Source of the DNA: CAZOGW01 sp964579415
GTDB taxonomy: Bacteria > Actinomycetota > Acidimicrobiia > Spongiisociales > UBA5794
Length of the DNA: 49,866 bases
Direction of reading: 5' to 3'
NCBI GenBank assembly: GCA_964579415.1
Contig: CAZOGW010000006.1
Coordinates: 1 to 49,866 of the forward strand
The translations under genes were made by a program, and so were the position numbers. How positions within the stretch are numbered: position 1 is the stretch's first letter; each line of letters opens with the position of its first letter. Under the pieces are notes generated by a model that saw only the letters and a list, made by a program, of their open reading frames with translations, did not search any database and was not told where the DNA came from. Positions 35,353 to 42,472 of the stretch are shown here, piece by piece.

Positions 35353-36288
35353 GTGAAGGTCGTCGTCACCGGCGGTGCCGGGTTCATCGGGTCCAACCTG
35401 TGCGAGCGCCTCGTCGCCGACGAGCGCTTCGACGAGGTCGTCGCCCTCGACGACCTCTCCAACGGCGACGCCTCCAACCTGGACGGTATCGGCGCCCGCC
35501 TGGTGGTGGGCTCGATACTCGACGACGGCACGCTCGACGAGGTACTCGCCGGCGCCGACAGCGTCATCCACCTCGCCGCCCGGGGGTCGGTGCCCAAATC
35601 GGTGGAGGATCCGCTGGCGACCCACGAACGCAACGCCACCGGGACGCTGCGGGTGCTGATGGCGGCCCGCCGTGCCGGCGACGTGCACACCATCGTGGCC
35701 TCCTCGTCGAGCGTCTACGGGGCCACGGTGACGCTCCCCAAACACGAGGATCTGGCAACCCGCCCGATGAGCCCCTACGGGGTGAGCAAGGTGGCCACCG
35801 AGTGGTACACACTGGCGTTCCAGCACTCCTACGGGCACCCCACGCTGGCGTTCCGCCTGTTCAACGTCTACGGGCCCCGCCAGCCCGCCGGGCACGCCTA
35901 CGCCGCGGTGATCCCTCTCTGGATCGACGCCGCCCGCAACGGCGGCACGCTCCGCGTCAACGGCGACGGCAAGCAGTCACGGGACTTCACCTACGTCGAC
36001 ACCGTCACCGAGGTGCTCGCCGAAGCCGCCCACCGGAGGCTCACCAGCGACATCCCCGTCAACCTCGCCTTCGGGGGAGGGGAGACGCTGCTCGACCTGG
36101 TGGCGCGCCTGGAGCGGATCTTCGATACCCCGCTCGACGTCGAGCATCTCGATCCCCGCCCCGGCGACATCCGCCACAGCACCGCCGACCCGTCGCGCCT
36201 GCGTGAGCTGTTCCCCGACGTGGTTCCCGTCCCCTTCGCCGAGGGATTGCGCCGTACCGTGGAGTGGTGGCGAACCCAGGGTTCGTGA
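35353..36288 (+). CDS. NAD-dependent epimerase (UDP-glucose 4-epimerase-like)
   Basis: The 311-residue extended short-chain dehydrogenase has the Rossmann motif VTGGAGFIGSNLCERL, DDLSNGDASNL, HLAARGSVPKSVEDP, the catalytic SSSSVYG and YGVSK (Tyr-x-x-x-Lys), and FRLFNVYGPRQ, as in GalE/WbpP-type UDP-sugar 4-epimerases. It probably makes a UDP-sugar for surface polysaccharide. It starts with GTG after AGGAGA. TACCGT at 35323-35328 could be the -10. The exact sugar cannot be read from sequence. Confidence 0.88.
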   Translation: MKVVVTGGAGFIGSNLCERLVADERFDEVVALDDLSNGDASNLDGIGARLVVGSILDDGTLDEVLAGADSVIHLAARGSVPKSVEDPLATHERNATGTLRVLMAARRAGDVHTIVASSSSVYGATVTLPKHEDLATRPMSPYGVSKVATEWYTLAFQHSYGHPTLAFRLFNVYGPRQPAGHAYAAVIPLWIDAARNGGTLRVNGDGKQSRDFTYVDTVTEVLAEAAHRRLTSDIPVNLAFGGGETLLDLVARLERIFDTPLDVEHLDPRPGDIRHSTADPSRLRELFPDVVPVPFAEGLRRTVEWWRTQGS

Positions 36289-36372
36289 CGGTGGTCGTAC
36301 TTTGGGCTGTGGGCGACGCTGAGCGGCGTCGGGAACCCTGGGTTCGTGGGGAGGTTGTGTCGGCCCGGGTCT

Positions 36373-36400
36373 TGGCAACTAAAACTAATAGTGTTAGTTT
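36373..36400 (+). promoter_or_regulatory. Promoter of the hydrolase-tetR operon
   Basis: TTGGCA (36373-36378) and TAGTTT (36395-36400) with 16 bp between form a good promoter, about 30 bp before the ATG at 36430. The TetR-type palindrome covers its spacer and -10. Confidence 0.6.
36382..36400. promoter_or_regulatory. Candidate TetR operator
   Basis: AAACTAA-TAGTG-TTAGTTT is a perfect 7-bp inverted repeat with a 5-bp centre in an AT-rich island. Such AT-rich AACTAA/TTAGTT palindromes are typical of TetR-family sites in actinobacteria. The tetR gene is the second in this operon, so autoregulation is likely. Confidence 0.65.
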
Positions 36401-36429
36401 ACTCCGCATCCAGACGACAAGGAGCGGAG

Positions 36430-37263
36430 ATGACCGAGATGTTGCCGCGGCCCGGTGGCCGCATCGCCTTCGAGGACAGCGGCGGGAGCGGACCCCTGGT
36501 GGTCGGCATCCCCGGTATGGGAGACACCCGGGCCACCTTTCGCTTCCTGGTTCCGCAGCTCGTCGCCGCCGGGTACCGCGTCGTAACCGCGGACCTGCGC
36601 GGCCAGGGCGATTCCGATGGCACCTTCGACGACTACGGCGTGGAGTCGATGGGGGAGGACCTGGTGGCCCTCCTGGAGCACCTCGGTGGCGGCCCGGCGC
36701 TGGTGATCGGCGTCTCCATCGGCTGCGCGGCCGCGGTGTGGGCTGCCGCCGAGGCGCCCGACAGGATCGCCGGCCTGGTGCTGATCCGGGCCTATGCGCC
36801 GGATGTGCCCATCCCCTGGGTGCAGCGCGCCGCCGCCAAGGTCGTGCTGGCGGGTCCCTGGGCACCGGCGGCATGGGCCGCCGTCTTCAAGTCGTTCTTC
36901 CCCACCCTCCCGCCGCAGGACCTGGCGGAGTACCGCGCGGCGCTGGCCCGGATGCTGCGCCGGCCGGGCCGGGCGGCGGCGATGCGGGCCATGGCGGCGG
37001 CCGACAAAGGCCCGGCCCATGTCCGGCTGCCACTGGTCACCCAACCCACCTTGGTGGTGATGGGCGGCGCCGATTCAGGAGATCCGGTGGCAGAAGGCCA
37101 AGCGGTGGCCGATGCGGTGTCGGGGAGGTTGGCGGTCATCGACGGGGCCGGCCATTACCCCCACGTCGAGTTCCCCGCAGAGACTGCGGCCGCCCTCCTC
37201 GCCTTCGTGCAGGAACCGCGTGGCGAGGGAAACGCTCCTCTCGGAGCATCCTCACATGGCTAG
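36430..37263 (+). CDS. Alpha/beta-hydrolase
   Basis: The 277-residue protein has the alpha/beta-hydrolase order: oxyanion region VVGIPGMGDTRATFRFL, DLRGQGDSDG, the nucleophile elbow GVSIGCA (Ser96), an acid candidate in VVMGGADSGDPVAEG and the catalytic His in DGAGHYPHVEFP (His242). The substrate is unknown; similar enzymes hydrolyse esters or act as haloperoxidase-like proteins. AAGGAG precedes the ATG. The end overlaps tetR by 8 bp, so the regulator and enzyme are made together and the inducer may be the enzyme's substrate. Confidence 0.88.
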   Translation: MTEMLPRPGGRIAFEDSGGSGPLVVGIPGMGDTRATFRFLVPQLVAAGYRVVTADLRGQGDSDGTFDDYGVESMGEDLVALLEHLGGGPALVIGVSIGCAAAVWAAAEAPDRIAGLVLIRAYAPDVPIPWVQRAAAKVVLAGPWAPAAWAAVFKSFFPTLPPQDLAEYRAALARMLRRPGRAAAMRAMAAADKGPAHVRLPLVTQPTLVVMGGADSGDPVAEGQAVADAVSGRLAVIDGAGHYPHVEFPAETAAALLAFVQEPRGEGNAPLGASSHG

Positions 37264-37822
37264 GGCCGGCTTGAGCCGTTCGGCGGTGGTGGAGGCAGCC
37301 GCCGGCCTCGCCGGCGAGGTGGGCATCGAGGGGGTGACCCTCTCCGGGCTGGCCGACCGCCTCGGCATCCGGGCGCCGTCGTTGTACAACCACGTCGACG
37401 GACTCCCCGGCCTGCGCCGGGAGATGACATTGCAGGCGCTCGACGAGTTGGACGGCGTGATCGGCGCCGCGGTGGAGGGACTTACGGGGGCCGGGGCGGT
37501 GGCGGCGGTGTGCCACGCCCAGCGCGCCTGGGCCCGGGAACGGCCCGGTCTGTACGCCTGTGTGGTCCCCACCACCGAGGGACGAGACGACGAGGTCCGC
37601 GCCGCCGGCGCCCGTGTCCTGGAGAGGGTCGTCGCCGTGGTCGCCGGGCTCGGGCTGGAGGGCGATGAGGCCCTACACGCCACCCGTGCCGTCCGCGCCG
37701 CGGTGCACGGTTTCGTCTCCCTGGAGGTCGCCGGCGGCTTCGGTCTCGACCTCGACGTCGACGAGAGCTTCGATCGAATGGTGGCGCTCCTCGTGGGCGG
37801 TCACGTAGTACGTAGTACGTAG
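37256..37822 (+). CDS. TetR-family transcriptional regulator
   Basis: The 188-residue protein has an N-terminal helix-turn-helix (VGIEGVTLSGLADRLGIRAPSLYNHVDGL) and a ligand-binding domain of the WHG/TetR_C_33 type (residues 90-185, with RAVRAAVHGFVSLEVAGGFG). It overlaps the hydrolase gene and likely represses this operon through the palindrome at 36382-36400. The last residues (VVRST) and the TAG stop are encoded by heptamer array 12, so changes in the repeat would alter the C-terminus only slightly. Confidence 0.9.
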   Translation: MARAGLSRSAVVEAAAGLAGEVGIEGVTLSGLADRLGIRAPSLYNHVDGLPGLRREMTLQALDELDGVIGAAVEGLTGAGAVAAVCHAQRAWARERPGLYACVVPTTEGRDDEVRAAGARVLERVVAVVAGLGLEGDEALHATRAVRAAVHGFVSLEVAGGFGLDLDVDESFDRMVALLVGGHVVRST

Positions 37823-37844
37823 TGCGTAGTACGTAGTACGTGCT
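37803..37844. repeat. Heptamer array 12 (6 units)
   Basis: Three ACGTAGT units, GCGTAGT, ACGTAGT and ACGTGCT. The end of the tetR reading frame, including its TAG, lies in the first three units. Confidence 0.92.
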
Positions 37845-37883
37845 GCCCTGCGATACTGCTTGCTTCCACCGAAAGGACCGCTC

Positions 37884-38654
37884 TTGACCGCCGAGTCGCC
37901 GCAGCCACGGGTGTGGCTGCTGCTCGGCATCGGTGCGGCGGCCGGGCTCTTCTCCGGGTTCCTCGGCGTCGGCGGGGGCATCGTCATGGTCCCGCTCATG
38001 ATCGGGCTACTCGGCTTCGATCGTCATCGCGCCCATGCCACCTCGCTGGGCGCCATCGTGCTCATCTCGATCTCGGCGACACTGCGTTTCGGGGTGGCCG
38101 GTGAGGTCGACTGGGTGATCGGCCTCACCCTGGGCGCCGGCGGCGTCTTCGGGGCGACGGCGGGGGCGCACCTGATGAACCGCCTCTCTGCGGAGGCGCT
38201 GCAGGGCATCTTCGGTGTCATCCTGGTGGTGGCCGGGCTGCGCATGACGCTCGGCGAGGTGCCCGGGGTGGGCGGCGCGCCGGAAGCATGGGTGGCGGTG
38301 GCCCTCGCCGCGGTCATCGGGTTCGTCGCCGGGATGGCGGCCGGCCTCGCCGGCATAGGCGGCGGGGTGATCATGGTGCCGGCGATGGTCTTCCTCCTCG
38401 GCATGAGCCAGCATGCCGCCGAGGGCACCTCGCTCCTGGCGATCCTCCTCGCCGCCCTCGCCGCCACCCGGGTCAACATCCGCAATGGCCGCATCGACCT
38501 GCGCCACGCCGCCGTCATCGGCGCCGGCGGTGTGATCCTGGCCCAGGTGGGGGCGTCGGCCGCCCTTGCCGTCCCTGCCGGGTCGCTGGGGCGGCTCTTC
38601 GGCGCCTTCCTGGTGCTCGCCGGCCTGCGCATGCTGTGGGGCCTCCGCCGCTAG
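37884..38654 (+). CDS. TauE/SafE-family sulfite/organosulfonate exporter-like membrane protein
   Basis: The 256-residue protein has two homologous halves with the family glycine motif: GLFSGFLGVGGGIVMVPLM (residues 21-39) and GMAAGLAGIGGGVIMVPAM (about residues 150-168), and about eight hydrophobic helices. The family (formerly DUF81) moves anions such as sulfite or sulfoacetate. The start is TTG at 37884, supported by AAAGGA with a 6-nt spacer; no ATG fits. Its TAG stop coincides with the -10-like element of the next gene. Confidence 0.88.
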   Translation: MTAESPQPRVWLLLGIGAAAGLFSGFLGVGGGIVMVPLMIGLLGFDRHRAHATSLGAIVLISISATLRFGVAGEVDWVIGLTLGAGGVFGATAGAHLMNRLSAEALQGIFGVILVVAGLRMTLGEVPGVGGAPEAWVAVALAAVIGFVAGMAAGLAGIGGGVIMVPAMVFLLGMSQHAAEGTSLLAILLAALAATRVNIRNGRIDLRHAAVIGAGGVILAQVGASAALAVPAGSLGRLFGAFLVLAGLRMLWGLRR

Positions 38655-38657
38655 CGT
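38652..38657 (+). promoter_or_regulatory. Candidate -10 of the YqeY-like gene
   Basis: TAGCGT overlaps the stop of the upstream gene and ends 9 nt before the GTG at 38667. The stretch CTAGCGTGCCT recurs in the same relation to the DUF47 start, at 39075-39085. Confidence 0.42.
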
Positions 38658-38666
38658 GCCTGCCCG

Positions 38667-38999
38667 GTGAACCTGCACGACCGTTTGAAGCACGACCTCA
38701 CCGCCGCCCTGCGGGACCGTGACCTGGAGACGGCGAGGCTACTGCGCGTCCTGGTGGCCGCGGTGGACAATGCCGGTGCCGTCGAAGCGGGTCCGAAGGA
38801 GGGCACGGTGGGGCACGCCGACGTCCCCCGGCGCCACGTACCCGAGGCCGAGATCCTGGAGATCCTCGCCGCCGAAGCCGGCGAGTTGCGCGGCGCCATC
38901 ACCGACTACGAGGCGCACGGCCGGCCCCACGCGGCCCTGCCCCTGAGGGCACGCCTCGCCGCCGTCGAGCGCTACCTCGCTCCCAAACCCGCCGACTGA
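38667..38999 (+). CDS. GatB/YqeY-domain-like protein
   Basis: The 110-residue protein begins NLHDRLKHDLTAALRDRDLETARLLRVLVAAVDNA, closely following the pattern of YqeY proteins (a helix with alternating basic and acidic residues, then RLLLAAIKN-like). The rest, PEAEILEILAAEAGELRGAITDYEAHGR, resembles the start of the second YqeY helix bundle, but the protein is about 40 residues shorter than usual. YqeY relatives are linked to tRNA-dependent amidotransferases. It has a GTG start and probably a near-leaderless mRNA. Identification is moderate. Confidence 0.5.
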   Translation: MNLHDRLKHDLTAALRDRDLETARLLRVLVAAVDNAGAVEAGPKEGTVGHADVPRRHVPEAEILEILAAEAGELRGAITDYEAHGRPHAALPLRARLAAVERYLAPKPAD

Positions 39000-39034
39000 G
39001 GCTCCTTTCCCGCTTGCGGCCGTCGTTCCGGACA

Positions 39035-39072
39035 TGAACAGGGCATGAACTCGCCGCAAACCCCCTGTGAAC
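39035..39072. promoter_or_regulatory. PHO-box-like 11-bp direct repeats
   Basis: TGAAC occurs at 39035, 39046 and 39068, and a degenerate CAAAC at 39057, i.e. four repeats exactly 11 bp apart. On the other strand this reads GTTCA every 11 bp, the form of actinobacterial PhoP (PHO) boxes. It stands just upstream of the candidate -10 (39076) of the phosphate transport operon. Confidence 0.55.
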
Positions 39073-39075
39073 AGC

Positions 39076-39081
39076 TAGCGT
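39076..39081 (+). promoter_or_regulatory. Candidate -10 of the DUF47-PiT operon
   Basis: TAGCGT lies 10 nt before the ATG at 39092 and 4 bp after the last PHO-like repeat. No Shine-Dalgarno sequence is present. Confidence 0.45.
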
Positions 39082-39091
39082 GCCTCCGCCG

Positions 39092-39709
39092 ATGAGATTC
39101 CGGATCGTCCCGACCAATCGCGAGTTCTTCGAAGACTTTGCCGAGGCCGCCCACAACCTGGCGGACGGCGTGCGACGCCTCGGCGACGTCTTCGCCGAGC
39201 CCACCGCCGCCGCGGAGCGCCACGAGGCCGTCAAGCAGGCCGAGAGGGCCGGTGACGAGCTCACCCAGCGCATCCTCACCCGCCTCGACACCGCCTTCGT
39301 CACGCCCTTCGATCCTGAGGACATCCAGCGTCTCGCCGAGGCCATCGACGACATCGTCGACGACGTCTACCACGTGTCGGAGATGGTCGTCCTCACCGGG
39401 ATCACCGAAATCATCCCCGAGGTGGTGGAGCAGGTGGACGTCCTCGACCTGATGGCGGCCAAGGTCGTCGAGCTGTTCGATCATTTCGAGGACATGCGTG
39501 GGCTGAAGCCGATCGTCGCCTCACTCGACGCCCTGGAGACCCAGGGTAACCGCATCTACCGCCGCACGGTGGCCCGCCTGTTCTCCGGGGAGATCGAGCC
39601 CCTCGACGTGATCCGTTGGAAGGACATCAGCTCTTCGATGGAGGATGCCCTCGACCGGGTGGAGGACATGGCGAACATCGTCACCACGATCGTCGTCAAG
39701 CAGGCGTAG
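39092..39709 (+). CDS. DUF47 family phosphate transport regulator (PhoU-like)
   Basis: The 205-residue all-helical protein has the DUF47 pattern: NREFFEDFAEAAHNLADGVRRL, KQAERAGDELTQRILTRLDTAFVTPFDPEDIQRLAEAIDDIVDDVYHVSE, with the acidic ED/DD metal-binding clusters, and RWKDISSSMEDALDRVEDMANIV at the end. DUF47 proteins are encoded with PiT transporters and modulate phosphate uptake from the cytoplasmic side. The ATG at 39092 is preferred over a GTG at 39080. The pit gene starts 11 bp after the stop. Confidence 0.93.
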   Translation: MRFRIVPTNREFFEDFAEAAHNLADGVRRLGDVFAEPTAAAERHEAVKQAERAGDELTQRILTRLDTAFVTPFDPEDIQRLAEAIDDIVDDVYHVSEMVVLTGITEIIPEVVEQVDVLDLMAAKVVELFDHFEDMRGLKPIVASLDALETQGNRIYRRTVARLFSGEIEPLDVIRWKDISSSMEDALDRVEDMANIVTTIVVKQA

Positions 39710-39719
39710 CGGAGCCACC

Positions 39720-40723
39720 ATGACGACGGGCGCCGTCATCGTCATTCTGTTCGCGCTGGCTTTCGACTTCACCAATGGTTTCCATGATGCCGCCAACTCC
39801 ATCGCCACGGTGGTTTCCACCCGGGTGCTCTCGCCCCGCTACGCAGTGATCTGGGCGGCCTTNNNNNNNNNNTCTTCAACTTCATCGCCTTCCTGATATT
39901 CCACACCCACGTCGCCAGCACCATCGCCCGGGACGTCGTGGTTCAGGATGCACTCACCGTGGGGGTCATCTTCGCCGGGCTGGTGGGGGCCATCGCGTGG
40001 AACCTGCTCACCTTCTGGCTGGGGCTCCCCACCAGTTCGTCTCACGCCCTCGTCGGCGGCCTCGCCGGCGCCGCGGTCGCCCGTCACGGCTTCGACGTCC
40101 TCCTCGCCGAGGGCCTGCAGACGATCGGCGTGTTCATCGTCCTGTCACCCCTCATCGGGCTGGCACTGGGGCTGCTCCTCACCATCACCATCCAGTGGAT
40201 CTTCTCGAGGGTCAAGAACCTCCAAGCCCTCAACAAGGGCTTCCGTCGCGGCCAGCTGGTCTCGGCGGCCGCCTTCAGCCTCGGGCACGGCGGCAACGAC
40301 GCCCAGAAGACGATGGGCATCATCCTGGCGGTGCTCATCGCCACCGGTACCGTCGGCGCCGACGCGGACGTTCCGCTGTGGGTGGTGCTCTCCGCCCACA
40401 CCGCCATCGGCCTGGGCACGCTGTTCGGCGGCTGGCGCATCGTGCGCACCATGGGATTCCGTCTCACCAAGTTGCAGCCTGCCGGCGGAGTCGCCGCCGA
40501 GACCGGGGCGGCGTTGACCCTGTTCTTCACCTCGGCGCAGGGCATCCCGGTGTCCACCACCCACACCATCTCCGGCGCCATCGTCGGCGTGGGAGCGGCG
40601 AGACGGCTCTCCGCGGTGCGCTGGCGCATCGCCGGCAGGGTGGTCTGGGCCTGGGTCTTCACGATCCCCGGCGCCGCCCTCGTCGCCGCCATCACATCCC
40701 TGCTGGTGGAGGCGGCGCAATGA
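39720..40723 (+). CDS. pit: PiT-family inorganic phosphate transporter, interrupted by an assembly gap
   Basis: The protein has the PiT signature near its start, FDFTNGFHDAANSIATVVSTRVLSPRYAV, and the matching C-terminal repeat FSLGHGGNDAQKTMGI plus SAQGIPVSTTHTISGAIVGVG. There are about ten hydrophobic helices. Ten N at 39863-39872 put the two parts in different frames. If the two contigs are joined with a one-base overlap the frame becomes continuous (WAAFFNFIAFLIF), so the gene is very probably intact. It imports phosphate with H+ or Na+. It follows the DUF47 gene by 11 bp, and its stop overlaps the next ATG. Confidence 0.9.
39863..39872. other. Assembly gap of 10 N inside pit
   Basis: The gap splits the PiT gene. 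The true inserted length must be 2 modulo 3 for an open frame. An overlap of one T between the flanks satisfies this. Confidence 0.95.
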
Positions 40724-40920
40724 GGGACCGGCGGGTGTACTTCTTCCTCGGCGCCGCCGTGCTGGTCGCGGCTCTCTATCCGTTCACCCCGACCCAGTAC
40801 CGCTGGCTGACGGCGACGGTGGCGGTCACCTACGTGGTGTTCGCCCTCACTTTCGGCGCCGCGGCGGTTTCCACCGAGCGGGAGATGCGGCAGCGGGACA
40901 ACGGTCCCGCCGGCAGGTGA
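40720..40920 (+). CDS. Small membrane protein of the phosphate transport operon
   Basis: The 66-residue protein begins MRDRRVYFFLGAAVLVAALYPF and has two hydrophobic helices (about residues 6-21 and 30-51) with a hydrophilic end (STEREMRQRDNGPAGR). Its ATG overlaps the pit TGA by 4 bp, so it is the third gene of the DUF47-PiT operon. I do not recognise a family. Coupling and codon bias make it likely to be real; a role near the transporter is only inferred from position. Confidence 0.6.
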   Translation: MRDRRVYFFLGAAVLVAALYPFTPTQYRWLTATVAVTYVVFALTFGAAAVSTEREMRQRDNGPAGR

Positions 40921-40999
40921 GCCGCCCGAAGGGGCCAGGCGCCGCGACCGGGTGCCGGACCGCAAAGATCCGGAGGCCCCTGCACGCAGGCCGTACCGG

Positions 41000-41020
41000 C
41001 TACTGGCTACTGGATACCAA
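41000..41020. repeat. Heptamer array 13 (3 degenerate units)
   Basis: CTACTGG, CTACTGG and ATACCAA. On the minus strand this reads TTGGTATCCAGTAGCCAGTAG, which supplies the TAG of the small minus-strand frame. Confidence 0.65.
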
Positions 41021-41309
41021 GAACTGATCCGGCTAGCCGGCCGGCGGCGGTGACCACGGTTACCCACGCCAGCGGTCCGGCGAGCCGGCGGGCCCCGGGG
41101 GCCTGACCGGGGAGGGCCGCCGCGTCGGCACCGATCAGGAGCAGGACCACTGCGGCGACACCCGCCATGCTGGCCGCGAGCAGGCCGGTGTACCAGCGGG
41201 CCCGCAGCCTGCCCGGGAACAGAACGGCAACGCCGGTGGCGACCGGATGGCGACGAACAGCGGGCGCCACCACCAGTCTTTGCACAGAGTTTGTATGTTT
41301 GCTATACAT
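41007..41309 (-). CDS. Possible small membrane protein
   Basis: An open frame of up to 100 residues lies in the 427-bp space before the ROK regulator. It has a basic first half (RRHPVATGVAVLFPGRLRARW), one clear hydrophobic helix (TGLLAASMAGVAAVVLLLIG) and a weaker one near the end. Its stop (CCA-GTA-G context, LGIQ-stop) lies in a heptamer array, as for several certain genes here. The ATG at 41309 would overlap the ROK promoter, so a start further in is also possible. No family is recognised; it may be spurious. Confidence 0.33.
   Translation of the reverse strand: MYSKHTNSVQRLVVAPAVRRHPVATGVAVLFPGRLRARWYTGLLAASMAGVAAVVLLLIGADAAALPGQAPGARRLAGPLAWVTVVTAAGRLAGSVLGIQ
41280..41308 (+). promoter_or_regulatory. 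Promoter of the amino-sugar operon
   Basis: TTGCAC (41280-41285) and TATACA (41303-41308) with a 17-bp spacer make the best promoter match in the window, 40 bp before the GTG of the ROK regulator, in a distinct AT-rich island. Confidence 0.65.
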
Positions 41310-41312
41310 ACA
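41292..41312. promoter_or_regulatory. Candidate ROK operator
   Basis: TGTATG (41292-41297) and CATACA (41307-41312) form an inverted repeat with a 9-bp centre overlapping the -10. ROK repressors such as NagC and XylR bind comparable AT-rich palindromes. Likely autoregulation by the first gene. Confidence 0.5.
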
Positions 41313-41347
41313 TAGCTCGATCCGAAGCCGACTGTGAGGAGGGGGTC

Positions 41348-42472
41348 GTGCGACTCAGCGAGAGGCACACCGGGCATGACGCCAGGCGCCGCAACAGGAC
41401 TCTCGCCCTGCGTATCGCCTACGCCGCCGGTGCCACCTCCCGGGCCGATATCGCACGTCTCACCGGACTCACCCGGGCCAGCGCGTCGGACATCGTCCGC
41501 GACCTCGCCGGAGACGGGTTTCTCGCCGAGGTGGGCACCGGGGAGTCGACCGGTGGGAAGCCGCCGACGCTTCTCGAGTTCCAGGCGGGAGCGCGCAGCA
41601 TCGTCGCCCTCGACCTCAGCGCCCAGCCATTCCGCGGTGCAGTCCTCGACCTGAGGGGCCGCATCCTCTCCCGCCGCAGCCTGCGCGCCACCGGCCTCAC
41701 CGGCGGCCCCGCCATCGATCGCGCCGTCAAGCTGGCGACGAGGCTGGTCAAGGCGGCGCCGGCGCCGGTCATCGGCATCGGGGTGGGGGCGCCGGGCCTG
41801 GTCGACGCCGACGGTACCGTGGTCCGCTCCACCAATGTGGGTTGGGACGGTGTGCCCCTGGCCCGGATCCTCGGTGACGCCACCCAACACACCGTTCACG
41901 TCGCCAACGACACCTCGGTGGCCGCACTTGCCGAACTGGCGGTCCGCGACGAGCCCTCCTCCAACCTGATGCTGGTCGAGGTCAGCGACGGCATCGGCGC
42001 CGGGATCGTCCTCGGCGGCGCCATCCACCTCGGCGAGAGCGCCGCCGCCGGAGAGATCGGCCATCTGGTCGCCGTCCCCGACGGAGATCGGTGCACCTGC
42101 GGGCGGCTCGGATGCCTGGAGACAGTCGCCTCGGTTCCCAGCATCGTGCGGGCGGCCGGGGTGAGCGATGTCCAAGCCCTCAGGGCCGCCCATGCCGGGT
42201 CGGCGTCCGCCGTTGCCGCGGCCGCGGGACACCTGGGGCGCACCCTCGCCGCTGCCGTCGCCGTGCTCGACGTCCACCGCATCGTGCTCACCGGGCCGCT
42301 CAGCGGGTACGACGGCGACCTCGCCGGGACGCTCCGTGAGGAGCTCGCCGCCCAGGTGCTGGCCCAGGTCGGCGACCTGGTCACGGTGTCGTGGACCAAG
42401 GTCGGCACCGACATCGTCCTCGCCGGTGCCGGCATCCACGTCATGCGCTCCGAGCTGGGGATCCCCTGGTGA
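41348..42472 (+). CDS. ROK-family transcriptional repressor
   Basis: The 374-residue protein joins an N-terminal winged helix (RNRTLALRIAYAAGATSRADIARLTGLTRASASDIVRDL, residues 15-55) to a ROK sugar-kinase-like domain (LDLSAQPFRGAVLDLRGRI; GIGVGAPGLVD; the zinc motif CTCGRLGCLE; ESAAAGEIGH). It is the NagC/Mlc/XylR type, which senses a sugar or sugar phosphate. It begins with GTG after GAGGAGGGGG. Its stop overlaps the GTG of the kinase gene, so it leads the operon for amino-sugar import and breakdown. Confidence 0.92.
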   Translation: MRLSERHTGHDARRRNRTLALRIAYAAGATSRADIARLTGLTRASASDIVRDLAGDGFLAEVGTGESTGGKPPTLLEFQAGARSIVALDLSAQPFRGAVLDLRGRILSRRSLRATGLTGGPAIDRAVKLATRLVKAAPAPVIGIGVGAPGLVDADGTVVRSTNVGWDGVPLARILGDATQHTVHVANDTSVAALAELAVRDEPSSNLMLVEVSDGIGAGIVLGGAIHLGESAAAGEIGHLVAVPDGDRCTCGRLGCLETVASVPSIVRAAGVSDVQALRAAHAGSASAVAAAAGHLGRTLAAAVAVLDVHRIVLTGPLSGYDGDLAGTLREELAAQVLAQVGDLVTVSWTKVGTDIVLAGAGIHVMRSELGIPW

